64,000 nucleotides of DNA from NCBI GenBank assembly GCA_045657665.1, contig JAZOTN010000022.1, forward strand, positions 1 to 64,000. The letters are read 5' to 3'. Under the pieces are notes generated by a model. It was not told the origin of the DNA. It was given only the letters and a program-made list of their open reading frames with translations, and did no database searches. Source of the stretch: RUG12461 sp045657665 (lineage in GTDB: Bacteria > Bacillota > Clostridia > Lachnospirales > Lachnospiraceae). The position numbers and the translations under genes are program-made. Shown piece after piece: positions 1 to 10,150 of the stretch; the first letter of the stretch is position 1; each line of letters begins with the position of its first letter.

Positions 1-59
1 TCCATTACCAGCTGCCAATACTCTATGCGCTCCTCCCTCGTCATGTCATCAGTAATCAT
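1..59 (-). CDS. N-terminus of an off-window gene, IS66 accessory-protein-like
   Basis: The gene starts at ATG 59 and runs off the left edge, so only 19 codons are visible. They begin MITDDMTREERIEYWQ. A G-rich SD (GGGGG) lies about 10 bases upstream. The MTREERIEYW stretch recalls the start of small IS66-type TnpA/helix-turn-helix proteins, but 19 residues are too few for a firm family call. The start region is duplicated just upstream. Confidence 0.4.
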   Translation of the reverse strand, partial: MITDDMTREERIEYWQLVM

Positions 60-273
60 AATATAAAAGTCCCCCTTCTGTTTTTATTAAGTATAGTCGT
101 GAAATGGAGACTTGTATCTATATATGTTTAGTACTATTTACGCTGCCAATACTCTATGCGCTCCTCCCTCGTCATGTCATCAGTAATCATAATATAAAAG
201 TCCCCCTTCTGTTTTTATTAAGTATAGTCGTGAAATGGAGACTTGTATCTATATATGTTTAGTACTATTTACG
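11..273. repeat. 131-bp tandem duplication (two copies)
   Basis: Two head-to-tail copies of a 131-base unit (11-141 and 142-272) look identical by eye. On the minus strand each copy carries a G-rich ribosome binding site, an ATG and the first 16 codons of the same gene. Only the left copy stays open to the window edge. In the right copy the frame runs into the end of the left copy and stops at a TAG (134-136) after 18 codons (134-190). The identity suggests a recent duplication, or an assembly artefact. Confidence 0.9.
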
Positions 274-327
274 AGAATATTATAATCCCGGAGAGAGGGG
301 AAAACAAATAAAGATTTTCTAAAGAAA

Positions 328-350
328 CGGGGCGGCTAAATGCCGCCCCG
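328..350 (-). terminator. Rho-independent terminator of the giant secreted protein gene
   Basis: A perfect 9-bp GC-rich stem (CGGGGCGGC/GCCGCCCCG) with a 5-base loop lies about 30 bases past the stop codon at 382. Read on the minus strand it is followed by a T-rich stretch (TTTCTTTAG). Confidence 0.8.
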
Positions 351-381
351 GATAGGATTTGTACGATTCCTTTAATGCTTT

Positions 382-3300
382 TTAGTTGATCTTATAAGCT
401 GCTTTGTCAACCGTTAACTGAATCGTATAGGTATAGGTTTTGCTTGTTACATTATCAACCACGCTCACAAATACCGGATCTAATCCTGCATCACCTGCCT
501 TGGAAAGCGTTGCCGTACCACCACCTTTTACGGTATACTTCACGGTCACTATATCCCCGTAATAGCTCGTCGGCTTCAGGTTCTTCGTGAACTTCGTCGG
601 TGCTGCAGAGGTACTCCACTGAATATCTGTCACAGTAGTTCCACGCATATTCGTAATGGAAATCTCTCTTCTCTCTGCTACAGGAACGATCACAACCTTT
701 GCAACATTATCTGCGATAGTCCCAGTCCATGTATACACATCTCCTGTCTTCTTAACTGTTGCATTGGTTCCTTTTGTAGCACCAGGAGCAAACGTCTGTA
801 CCTGAATGCCATATCCTGTCTGCGGCTTCACCGTATAGGTAAGCGTATCACCGATTAGCGCATCAATCTGTGTTCCATATATATCAAGCGGAAGCGACAG
901 AGTTTCTGTTTCACCGGTAGCCTTTTTCTTAACCGTATAGGATGCCTCATCTATGAAAGTAGCGATATCGCTTGCACTTTCAATAACAACACCAGTTCCA
1001 CCGTCTACCTCACCGACTTCTGTCGCTTTATACGTAGTAACCGTAAAGTACTCATCAGTTGTAGCATCTCCGGCCTCTACCGTAATAGTACGTACTCCCT
1101 TGGTATCAGTTGTAACGGTTTTGGTAACTGCCGGACTCACCGCAAGATCATCCCGATAACCATCACGAAGCGTATACTGAAGCTGATACTTCTGACCACT
1201 CGGAATCACTACCTGCCTCTTGGAAGTCATGGCTGTGGTCTTTCCGCCTGTGATCATCTTGAGAGCCGAAGCACTGCTTCCGAGGGCTCCACTGGTGTCC
1301 ATGGTGATGCCGATGTTCTTGTTGGCAGATACGGTAACCGTCGTATCTCCCAGAACCTTATTTGTAGTAAAGCTTGTATAGGTCTGGTTTTCCGTGGTCT
1401 TAAGAGCTGTAGGATAGGTATCCTCCTTTACACCCGGTGTCCATTCTCCTGCTGCCTTTCCAACCTTGTATGCTCCTGCTCCGCTCTTCTGAAGCTGATA
1501 CTTCACCGTTGTTCCAAATGCCGCCGGAATTCCAGTTCCATTCGTAATCGTCTCCCAGGTTCTGGAGGTCGGATTATACCACTGGATTGTGTTGTAGATC
1601 TGCGCCTTATCCCCGGTTACTCCATCGATTGTCACGTTATAAACATGTGCCGAAGCGGTAACCGCAAAGGTACGGGTTTCTTTGACATCATTATTGGTAA
1701 GTGCTCCAAAAATACTTGTCGGTACAGACAGACCTCCATCAACAGTTACAGGAGTCTTCTTTGTTTTTCCGACTGTTTCCGTCAATACCGGATCATAGCC
1801 GGCCGCCGGAGTTGCGGTAAGGACCGTAATATTGTCATCACCGGACTGAACATAAATCTTTCCGCTACCGGTAGTAAATGCTTCCATTGCTGCTAATCCT
1901 GTTCTGCCGCTTACATAAGTGACGCTTGTACCCTTGATATTCGTTCCCTTTGTAATGGTCACCAGGTTTTCTGCCGCAATCCTTGCAGTTCCAGCAGCCA
2001 GGTACTGACCGACGACACCTGCACCGTTCTTACTCTCAACTGCCTTTGCAGCGGTACCCTTGACATAATACATATCCGGGGTAATACCGGTTGCTGCAAC
2101 GATACTCTTAACGGAGAGAGTCGCACCATTCGGGATATCTACAGTATGTGTTCCATCTGTAAGACCCGTCTTCACCACATCCGGGATCCTGGAATTTGCA
2201 CCGTCCTTGATAGTATAGGTTACTGCGGAAACACCGCTTGTTGTTACGGTAACTGTCCTTTCCGGAATGGTTACGTTCAACGGCACGGTATCCTGAGACG
2301 CCTCAATGCTTCCGCTCTTCTTCGCATCAACCACAATCGTGCCCGTCAAAGTACGTGTCGCATAATTATAGTTAAAGTTGTTGAGCTTTAAGGTCACATT
2401 CTGCGGAAGATTGATCAGTCCCTTGATCTTATTCAGTACCTTCGCCTGAGTTGTATCCTCAGCTGACCAACCAGCTGCCGCTAGGCCAATGGCCGCTTCG
2501 AGTTCATCCGCATATGCTGCTGCACTAGCCACAAAGTTCAGGGTAACCTTTACCGTCTTTGTCGTGAGACCCCCATCCGTCGTAAAGGTGACAAATCCGG
2601 TCTTGTCTGCTGCTGCTGCATCCAAAAGCTGAGCTCCGGTATTAAGCTGGATCGGATCGCCGGACCAAAGTCCTCCGAGATATGCCGGATCAATCAAGGA
2701 TTCCACAAAAGCATTCGGAAGTCCGTTCTTGTCCAAGACATTCGTGATCTCACAGATCTCAAGATCGGATCTTGTTCCCTTCGAATCCGCAAGCGTAAAT
2801 GTCGGTGTCGCAGTTGCTGAACTCACCTCAATCGTATAGGCAGTCTTCGGTGAAAATACCGGAGCTTTTGCTGCTTTAGCCGTCACCTTACAGGGAAGTG
2901 TCAATTCAGTATCTGCATCATTCTCAAAGATTGCATAGAAGGTGTAGTTCCCATTGACAAGTGGATCGATCGCACCAAACGTATCGAGAGTCAGAGTAAA
3001 TGTCTTCCCACCGGTCAAATCTACCTTTGTGCTTTCAAGAAGAGCTACAAAATCTGCAGATTTTCCGGTTAAATCACCCTTGTCCTCAATAATCTCTACC
3101 TGCGTCGCTCCCGCTACCGGAGCTTTTGCCTGGAAAGAAACACTCTGAGCACCGCCAAGATAGTCACTATATAACGGAGTCTTCGAATCCTGCGTTACTG
3201 TAGTAGTAAGTGTTGCGGTCTTACTGGTATTCGTCAGCGTATAAGTCACATTGTTTAATGACACGACTCCGGTAGCTCCGTACAATGCGATCTTGTAGTA

Positions 3301-6300
3301 TCCGTCTGCCGGATTGGAATCAATCAGCGATGTCCCGGTTCCGGTCTTCAGCTGCTGGCTGTAGCAATCCCATGTCGTAGCAGGCACAACCGCATCGCCG
3401 GTTATCGGGTTCACGCTGCCCTTAAGCACACGAAGTTCTACTACTTCTCCGATACCATCTTCGCAATCAGTGCCACTATATGTGATCGTCGCTTTCTTAT
3501 CTGCATAATTGGTGATACCACGGTTTGTTGCAGACTTTTTGGTGACAGATGTTCCGGGCATTGTTGCATCGCTATAAGTCGTCACAACATCAAGCGTAAA
3601 GTAGTCCTTCTGTGTTTTGGTGTTTGCGAGTGTCGCCGTCTTAAGAGGCAATGTTACGGATTTCTTGTTCCCGGTCAATGAAGCGGTCGATGTAAAGGTT
3701 ACGTTACTCGCTGCCGAGCCGGTCGGCCAAACAGCATTCTCAGTATTCGCCTCATCCCATCCATAAATAGCAGCCTTTACATTGCTGGATGTCGTTTGCA
3801 TCAAAGGCAGACTCCATGCATAATTTCCATTCCCGATCACAAAGGTTTTATCTACAAAGGACGTCTTTTCATCAATGACCGCACCCGCGCGAAGCAGATA
3901 TACATCTGCATTAGCATTCGGTGTATCTGCACCGAGTTTAAATGCAGCCAATTTTTGATAAAACTCACCAGGCGTCATGGCTGCAGTGCCTTTTCTTGCG
4001 ATCACCCATACTCCTTTTACATCTTCAAGACCGATCACAAGCTCACCTTCCGGCAAGGTTGCCGCATAATCTTCCGCAATCAGATCTACCCTGTACGCCA
4101 GTCCTACAGCCGAATTGTTTTCAGATGTTGCAAGGACTGTAAAGAATACCTCTCCAGGCGTTGCACTATCCAGCATGAAATCTTTGTCAACGGTTACCTT
4201 GCCGTTTGAGACAGTAACATATTTCTCCAGTTCATCATAATCCTCAAAGCCATCGAAATCTGATGCTGTTGAACTCAAGCTCCAATCAAACTTATTCAGA
4301 TTCGCCTTGGTGGAGTACGTATCATATCCCACAGACAGATTCGCCGTCAGTGCCTTACCGGTCTTCTTGGTAAGAATCACATTTGCATCAGGCTGCTCAT
4401 AAATATTCGGATAGGTGGACGGATTATCCACATCGTAAGAAGCTGGCGTTACCGCGAGTTGTGTAAGGTTCAGCTTATAGGTCGCGGAAACCTCCTGACC
4501 CCCTACCGGACGTGGAGCCACCACTTTGATCTCGTATGCTCCGGTCGCCTGATCCAGATGGAGGTTGCTCAGATCATTTAACTTTGCCATCGGAACAGAC
4601 AGGAATCCATCCACTACCGCTGCCTCAAGTATTCCATCTCCAACAACCGGAGCACCGGCTGCATCCACTTCTGCGAATACCACAGGAATTGTATTTGAGT
4701 CCGTCGTATAACTACATCCGCTCTTCGTGTCATAAACCGTATATACTCCGCCTTTAATAGCCGCGTTCTTATCCGGTATCACCTGTGCAAGCTGGATATA
4801 TGCTGTAGTGCCATCGTAGTAGTACCCCCTGCTATCTTCGTCATATTCCATACCTGCATAAACGGTATTATTGACTGCCTTAAGAGAAAGGGTGGTCGGA
4901 TATGCGATATCCTTTGTCTGGAAGGTATCTGTAACCGGATTGCTGACACCAACCGGGCTGGCGACCGCTGCTGGAAGAGTAGTCGACAGATCTGCCGGAT
5001 CAATTCCGTTCGGAACGACATAAAGCGTTGCGGTCACCGCAATATTAGCTTTTCCGCTTATGGTGTTTACATTCTCAAGCGTCACCGTTTCCGTCTTTGT
5101 CTTATAATCCGTCCCGGTCCAGACATATACAGGAGCCGCTGCAGCTTCACCTTCCTCCTGAGTCACGATCTCATAAACAAGACCGCCCCAACTGTCTACT
5201 GCAGCCCATGTTGGATTGGCAAGAGGTCCATTTGCGCCTGCCGGAAGCGTTAGAGTCACCGTAAGATCTCTGTCATTCGCTGATGCGAGCTTCATAGTCG
5301 GTTTGGTTCCGTCTACTTTGGAAGCCTCCGTGTAATAATTGAAGCTGAAGAGTTCTTCGCCCTCATCTACTGTACTGTCTGTATCCAGATCATTATAAAT
5401 GATAATGTTCTTCTTACTGGATTCCGAAACCGGAGTCTGCGCATCAATAACAAGAAGGGAACTATCTGATCCTTCCAGCCATACTTCTCCAGTCATGCCA
5501 TCGTCATACAGTTCAACCTTGCTGACATTTGAGGTGTCATATTTTACATTAAAGGTCTTAAAGGTACCGATTTCCTGCTTGTAATCTCTGCCGTCTGAAA
5601 TGCCGCTTACCGTAACTTTGGAAGCAAGCTTATAAGCCGTAACCGTATAAGCACCATCAAGAATTGCTTTCCCATCCTTCATCGGAACAACCTTGATGGC
5701 TTTTCCGGTATAAGCATCCGGAATGTTAAACTTCTTACCGGTTGACGAATTGGTAATCTGGGTAGAGCCATTGAACAGCGCCACACTATCCGCAACAACT
5801 TCCGCACCATTCTTCTTTACCACTGCAGAATATTCTTTTCCGGTCTCCAAATTCTTATAAGTAAGACGCGTCTCAGAATCCTTTGTGGTGCTGTTTACCG
5901 TCGTCTTTGATGTCGGAACCTCCGCTGCTTCAGCAAGCGCCGTCGCAACGTAGGTGTCTGCCGTCAGCACGATCAGAACCTGAACATCTTCATTTCCTGT
6001 CACGGAGGTGCTGAGAACAGTATCATCACCGACTTTCTTGGTCGCTACATTTGTCGTCTTCTGAGTCGTGTAGTTAAGGAGCATTCCACCTGTGATGTTA
6101 TTTGCTCCGCCCTTTACAACAACATCCAGCTTTTGGCCAAGGCTTACATCATACTGATTCGTAGTATTCGTTCCACCATCAGACAATGCCTCTGCTTCCG
6201 GACCATTCGTATCAGGCGTCTTCACCACACCATTCAATGATGCTGTAATGGCGATATCAGGATTTCCGCTTGTGTATACGATGATTGGAGCTGCCGTTTT

Positions 6301-9300
6301 CGGTACAGCATTAAGAATAACACAGTCTCCGTCAATCAGATCTGCTTTCTTGATCGTCACAGTAACCGTTTTCCCGTTCGTTGCGGGAACAACCGTCATA
6401 CTTGCATAGGCTGCATCATTCGTACTTCCATCAGCCGATACAATCGCAACTTTAGTCTTTGGAAGCTCATAATTACCATTTAACGTTGCAGTCAGAATGA
6501 TCGTTTCCGATGCCGGACGTCCGCTGATCGGATTCACCGCTACAAAGTTCGTGTCACTGACTTTCAGGACACCGGTCATGCTTGCGGTCTTTGCATACTT
6601 GGTAATATAGTTATTATCCAGCTTCCCGCTGTCAGTCCTCACGGTCCATCCGGTCACACCAAGAGCATTCTCATTATCAACAAAGAAATACTTGGTTCCG
6701 CTGAATCCGACTGTGAGGGTCTCAAAAATGGACGCGCTTGCAGCAATAGCAGGACTATACCAATATCCACTTGTTAATGTCTGGGTTTTTTCTAACGCAG
6801 ATGTTACCTGGTATATGGAATCGCTAAGTTTATAGCGATACATAACTTTCTCAGTGCTAGGCACCTGGATTGCTCCATCGTAGTCTTTCCAATCGCTAGC
6901 TGCCGGGTCCGTTCCTGTATAATGTGCAACCTGAAGGTCGGACAAAGCAGAATAGCTGTCATTTACGGTGATGGATACCAATGCAGCCGGTGTTCCGTCA
7001 AGAACAAGAGAAGTTACTTCAGTAGCATCTTCCCCAACTACTTTACCGGTAATCGTAAAGGATTTGAGATCCGGATATTGATATATATCCGTTGCCTCAA
7101 ACACTCCGGTGCTGGCTGTATTGATCTCCTCTTTTGTAGGAATTACGGATCCATCTGTTTCAACATAAATCTGCATGGTGCGACCGGTCTTTACAACAAT
7201 CGCATCATCCTGTGTCACCGGCGTAGCACTTACCGTCCAGTCAGTCCAATCACCGCCTTCTACGGAATACATAATATTTTTCACATTTGTCGTTGTGGCA
7301 TGCATTCCATCTACATCAATAGAAACATAATTCTTGGAGTCCTTTGCCGCATCTACAACAAGTGTTATTGCTCCCGTGATCGCAGATCCGGGAATCGTGT
7401 ACTTCCCGTTCTTCTTCTCAAGAAGATTCTCATCCGTACTGCTTCCGATTTTATACTTGACACTGTTGATCATGTGATCCGAGTCAACCGGCTCCAATTC
7501 GAAGGAAAGATCCGTGCCATGTGTCGGTGAAAGGCCAGCTATATCCGTAAGGTCGCCATTGTCCAGGTAATCAGTATCAGTCTTTCCTCCAACCATAGTA
7601 ACTGTCGGAGCACCGTATGTAGCATCCGCGGTGATGGTACCTACATAAATATCAATGTCCGCAAGAACACCGTTCGTAAGAAAAGCATCCCCGTCTGAAT
7701 TGAGCGTTCCTGTTACAGTACCCTTCAGCACACCGCTATCATTAAATACCTGTATCTCATAAATATCACTGAATTCCAAATCATCATCCGCAAGCGTTTT
7801 TCCATGCGTGATTCCATAGAACGTCAGACTGCTGAAATCGCCAGTAAGTACTTGTGCATAATCATATGCTACAGAACCAGGAGTACTAGCATCATCATAA
7901 AGAACGGGATCGATAGAATATCCGTCACTCGGTGCCAAAACGAAATCGTAGGTTGCTCCCACCGTTGCCTTTGTGGTCGGATATGCCTTAATGTTCGCAT
8001 CCTGATTCTTGAATGTGACATTCTTCTGCGTTACACCAGTAGCCTTGATTCTTATATTCTTTTCATCTTTTGCATATTTTGCATATTTCAGAATATCCCA
8101 GTCAATTGAGAATGTAACTGTTTTGCCGCTCCTGCCTTCCTCTTCAACATAAGGACTGATATCTTCCCAGTCATATATCCAAGAAGAGGGATTATCTTCC
8201 GGATTTTGGCAAACATTCATCTCAGCTAAAACCGTAATCCCGTTATATCCCGTCGGATAAGTATAGCTGAACTCCAGATCCTCTCCGTAGGCAATCCATT
8301 CCGGATTGGTTGCTGCAGCAGTTGCATGCACAGGTGTAAGATAATTGATACCGACTGCCGGATCGAAATCTGCATAGACATAGATACCGGTTCCTGCCGG
8401 TCCAGTTACTGCTGATGCCGGAATCGTATAGATATCGTTCGATACACTGGGTGTCTTCCAGAGAGTGGTATCATCAAGATTTGCAAGCGCCACTGCCATT
8501 TCTGCAGCGGTACCTACAAAGTATTTTACATTCGAAATGGTATCTGATGCTTTCTGAGTTGCATCAGATGTCTTTGAATCTACCTTAAATTTCAGGTTCT
8601 TCCCGAAAACAGCGTTGGTCGGACTAACAGTCGTTACTCCGTTGTCTGTTATCGTAAGCGCCATTACATCACCGAGCTCGTCTGTCGACTCAGCAAAAGC
8701 CACGGCGTAGGTCGACTCTGATGTAAGGAAACCGATTGTTGTCTCTTCCGTAATCGCATCAACATCAATCGTTGCAACCGAATAGCCGGCAAGGTCGCCT
8801 GTTCCATCCGTAAAACTTACCTCAGTCGCTGTGGATGCGCTCTTTCCCTGATAAGTTACTTTGGATGCAGTATAGTAATCGTTCATCTTGAACGCGACTT
8901 TAAGATTACCCGCAGTCGGAGCAGCGGCATTCTTTACAGTAAATGCCTTCGACGTTGTAATATCTGTGTCTACGCCATTTAAAACCTGAATCAGCTTATA
9001 CTCTTTTACCTGAGAGTTTGCGGTCACTTTCAGCGGAACGGTCTTTACCGCTGCCATCGTCGCGGTCGCATTCGTGGTAAAAGTCAGCGTACGCGTTGAA
9101 GCTGTCGCGTTTGTCCATTTCAGCTCTTCTGCTGTAAAAGTGCATTGACCAGAGCTATCCAGCGTCTTCTCAATAGGCTCAGCACCGGTCACACTGGAAG
9201 CAGCTGTTACTTTAAAAGTAGTAATATCAGCATCCAGATCTGCTCCGGACTTCGGTGCAACGGTAACTTGTACAGGCGAGCCAATCGTCCATGTTCCACC

Positions 9301-9753
9301 TTCAGTATCCGACGTTCCAGTAAACGCTAAACTTACATTATTAGCAGACGCTGTACCATTTACGACACTTGTGGTCGTTTCGGATCCAGTAGCCGTAACG
9401 GTATAAATCGCCGTCGAATCGTCCTCAGGTGTCACAGCAACAAAGGAATATCCTGTCTCTGTTGGTGCGATCGTCGGTTCATCAGATCCGCCTCCTGTCC
9501 GTGCAACTGAGACTGCACCATCGCCAAAATAATGATTGTCAGCTGGTGCAGCACTAAATGTGATTGTTCCTGGTGCTACTGTTCCAGTTGTCAGTGCTGT
9601 AACAGTCGCATTGCTCATAACAGGTGGAGCGATCGAGATCACACCTGCATCTGCCATCACCGGTATCGCTGTTTCAGGCACAGACAGAACGACCATTGCC
9701 AGAGCCATGAATACCGCCAGAAAGCGTTTCGTACTCTTCAAAACTGTCTTCAT
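382..9753 (-). CDS. Giant secreted repeat-rich surface or extracellular protein
   Basis: Encodes about 3,123 residues, the largest gene here. I chose the ATG at 9753 over an in-frame ATG 24 codons upstream because it has an AAAGGAG site 7 bases away and begins a classic signal peptide (MKTVLKSTKRFLAVFMALAM, cleavage probably after VMA near residue 34). The mature protein is rich in Thr, Ser, Ala, Val and Asp, has almost no Cys, and looks like a long chain of beta-sandwich or Ig-like modules; I could not assign one named domain. The C-terminus ends ...TVDKAAYKIN with no LPXTG motif, S-layer homology repeats or dockerin that I can see, so the means of surface attachment is unclear. Monocistronic, with its own terminator at 328-350. 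It may be an adhesin or S-layer-like protein, but function is unknown. Confidence 0.85.
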   Translation of the reverse strand: MKTVLKSTKRFLAVFMALAMVVLSVPETAIPVMADAGVISIAPPVMSNATVTALTTGTVAPGTITFSAAPADNHYFGDGAVSVARTGGGSDEPTIAPTETGYSFVAVTPEDDSTAIYTVTATGSETTTSVVNGTASANNVSLAFTGTSDTEGGTWTIGSPVQVTVAPKSGADLDADITTFKVTAASSVTGAEPIEKTLDSSGQCTFTAEELKWTNATASTRTLTFTTNATATMAAVKTVPLKVTANSQVKEYKLIQVLNGVDTDITTSKAFTVKNAAAPTAGNLKVAFKMNDYYTASKVTYQGKSASTATEVSFTDGTGDLAGYSVATIDVDAITEETTIGFLTSESTYAVAFAESTDELGDVMALTITDNGVTTVSPTNAVFGKNLKFKVDSKTSDATQKASDTISNVKYFVGTAAEMAVALANLDDTTLWKTPSVSNDIYTIPASAVTGPAGTGIYVYADFDPAVGINYLTPVHATAAATNPEWIAYGEDLEFSYTYPTGYNGITVLAEMNVCQNPEDNPSSWIYDWEDISPYVEEEGRSGKTVTFSIDWDILKYAKYAKDEKNIRIKATGVTQKNVTFKNQDANIKAYPTTKATVGATYDFVLAPSDGYSIDPVLYDDASTPGSVAYDYAQVLTGDFSSLTFYGITHGKTLADDDLEFSDIYEIQVFNDSGVLKGTVTGTLNSDGDAFLTNGVLADIDIYVGTITADATYGAPTVTMVGGKTDTDYLDNGDLTDIAGLSPTHGTDLSFELEPVDSDHMINSVKYKIGSSTDENLLEKKNGKYTIPGSAITGAITLVVDAAKDSKNYVSIDVDGMHATTTNVKNIMYSVEGGDWTDWTVSATPVTQDDAIVVKTGRTMQIYVETDGSVIPTKEEINTASTGVFEATDIYQYPDLKSFTITGKVVGEDATEVTSLVLDGTPAALVSITVNDSYSALSDLQVAHYTGTDPAASDWKDYDGAIQVPSTEKVMYRYKLSDSIYQVTSALEKTQTLTSGYWYSPAIAASASIFETLTVGFSGTKYFFVDNENALGVTGWTVRTDSGKLDNNYITKYAKTASMTGVLKVSDTNFVAVNPISGRPASETIILTATLNGNYELPKTKVAIVSADGSTNDAAYASMTVVPATNGKTVTVTIKKADLIDGDCVILNAVPKTAAPIIVYTSGNPDIAITASLNGVVKTPDTNGPEAEALSDGGTNTTNQYDVSLGQKLDVVVKGGANNITGGMLLNYTTQKTTNVATKKVGDDTVLSTSVTGNEDVQVLIVLTADTYVATALAEAAEVPTSKTTVNSTTKDSETRLTYKNLETGKEYSAVVKKNGAEVVADSVALFNGSTQITNSSTGKKFNIPDAYTGKAIKVVPMKDGKAILDGAYTVTAYKLASKVTVSGISDGRDYKQEIGTFKTFNVKYDTSNVSKVELYDDGMTGEVWLEGSDSSLLVIDAQTPVSESSKKNIIIYNDLDTDSTVDEGEELFSFNYYTEASKVDGTKPTMKLASANDRDLTVTLTLPAGANGPLANPTWAAVDSWGGLVYEIVTQEEGEAAAAPVYVWTGTDYKTKTETVTLENVNTISGKANIAVTATLYVVPNGIDPADLSTTLPAAVASPVGVSNPVTDTFQTKDIAYPTTLSLKAVNNTVYAGMEYDEDSRGYYYDGTTAYIQLAQVIPDKNAAIKGGVYTVYDTKSGCSYTTDSNTIPVVFAEVDAAGAPVVGDGILEAAVVDGFLSVPMAKLNDLSNLHLDQATGAYEIKVVAPRPVGGQEVSATYKLNLTQLAVTPASYDVDNPSTYPNIYEQPDANVILTKKTGKALTANLSVGYDTYSTKANLNKFDWSLSSTASDFDGFEDYDELEKYVTVSNGKVTVDKDFMLDSATPGEVFFTVLATSENNSAVGLAYRVDLIAEDYAATLPEGELVIGLEDVKGVWVIARKGTAAMTPGEFYQKLAAFKLGADTPNANADVYLLRAGAVIDEKTSFVDKTFVIGNGNYAWSLPLMQTTSSNVKAAIYGWDEANTENAVWPTGSAASNVTFTSTASLTGNKKSVTLPLKTATLANTKTQKDYFTLDVVTTYSDATMPGTSVTKKSATNRGITNYADKKATITYSGTDCEDGIGEVVELRVLKGSVNPITGDAVVPATTWDCYSQQLKTGTGTSLIDSNPADGYYKIALYGATGVVSLNNVTYTLTNTSKTATLTTTVTQDSKTPLYSDYLGGAQSVSFQAKAPVAGATQVEIIEDKGDLTGKSADFVALLESTKVDLTGGKTFTLTLDTFGAIDPLVNGNYTFYAIFENDADTELTLPCKVTAKAAKAPVFSPKTAYTIEVSSATATPTFTLADSKGTRSDLEICEITNVLDKNGLPNAFVESLIDPAYLGGLWSGDPIQLNTGAQLLDAAAADKTGFVTFTTDGGLTTKTVKVTLNFVASAAAYADELEAAIGLAAAGWSAEDTTQAKVLNKIKGLINLPQNVTLKLNNFNYNYATRTLTGTIVVDAKKSGSIEASQDTVPLNVTIPERTVTVTTSGVSAVTYTIKDGANSRIPDVVKTGLTDGTHTVDIPNGATLSVKSIVAATGITPDMYYVKGTAAKAVESKNGAGVVGQYLAAGTARIAAENLVTITKGTNIKGTSVTYVSGRTGLAAMEAFTTGSGKIYVQSGDDNITVLTATPAAGYDPVLTETVGKTKKTPVTVDGGLSVPTSIFGALTNNDVKETRTFAVTASAHVYNVTIDGVTGDKAQIYNTIQWYNPTSRTWETITNGTGIPAAFGTTVKYQLQKSGAGAYKVGKAAGEWTPGVKEDTYPTALKTTENQTYTSFTTNKVLGDTTVTVSANKNIGITMDTSGALGSSASALKMITGGKTTAMTSKRQVVIPSGQKYQLQYTLRDGYRDDLAVSPAVTKTVTTDTKGVRTITVEAGDATTDEYFTVTTYKATEVGEVDGGTGVVIESASDIATFIDEASYTVKKKATGETETLSLPLDIYGTQIDALIGDTLTYTVKPQTGYGIQVQTFAPGATKGTNATVKKTGDVYTWTGTIADNVAKVVIVPVAERREISITNMRGTTVTDIQWSTSAAPTKFTKNLKPTSYYGDIVTVKYTVKGGGTATLSKAGDAGLDPVFVSVVDNVTSKTYTYTIQLTVDKAAYKIN

Positions 9754-9880
9754 ACTTTTCTCCTTTTCCTCGTTTGATTTTGGAAATCCCTCTATTTCCG
9801 CGTGCCGGAAAAAGATTTGTTCCATGTTTATATATGAACGAAAGAGTTGTCTCTCTCGATTGTTCTCAGAACCCCCTAAA

Positions 9881-9972
9881 TGTGTCCAAATTGTGAACGA
9901 AAGTGCTGCAAATATCTATCATTTGCAGTACTTTCGGATTTTTACTACTTTTTTGTTCATAATTTGGACATA
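9881..9972 (+). repeat. Nested inverted repeat (two stacked stems)
   Basis: An outer 18-bp stem (9881-9898 with 9955-9972, around TGTCCAAATT) encloses an inner stem (9899-9914 with 9920-9935, around CTGCAAAT with loop ATCTATC). The three non-Watson-Crick positions are all G-T on the plus strand, which would be allowed G-U wobbles in a plus-strand RNA but A-C mismatches in a minus-strand RNA. The inner hairpin recurs inverted at 10806-10842. The segment lies between the divergent starts of the giant gene (9753) and the 152-aa gene (10151). Confidence 0.75.
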
Positions 9973-9989
9973 ATTTAGTAAATAAGGAT

Positions 9990-10121
9990 GGCGTCAAAAG
10001 TCACATGCCGCTCGCGGCATTGTGACCTTTGCACTAAAAATCGTTTCGCCAAGCCAGCTTGGCAGAACGATTTCTTGTGCAAAGTGCACATGTGATTTTA
10101 TCGCATGGCATTTTTGACACC
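9990..10121. repeat. Palindrome cluster upstream of the 152-aa gene
   Basis: Three nested or adjacent stems are visible. An outer arm pair is GGCGTCAAAA (9990-9999) with TTTTTGACACC (10111-10121). Hairpin A is 10000-10011 with 10014-10026 (GCCGC core). Hairpin B is 10028-10034 with 10077-10083, continued by 10038-10045 with 10066-10073 and 10048-10054 with 10057-10063 (GCCAAGC core). It could be a structured leader RNA, a transposon end, or a terminator-like repeat. The motif AAAAGYCACATGCCGC recurs near 42603. Confidence 0.7.
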
Positions 10122-10150
10122 TTCACTCTGAAAAAAGGGAGAATCAATCC

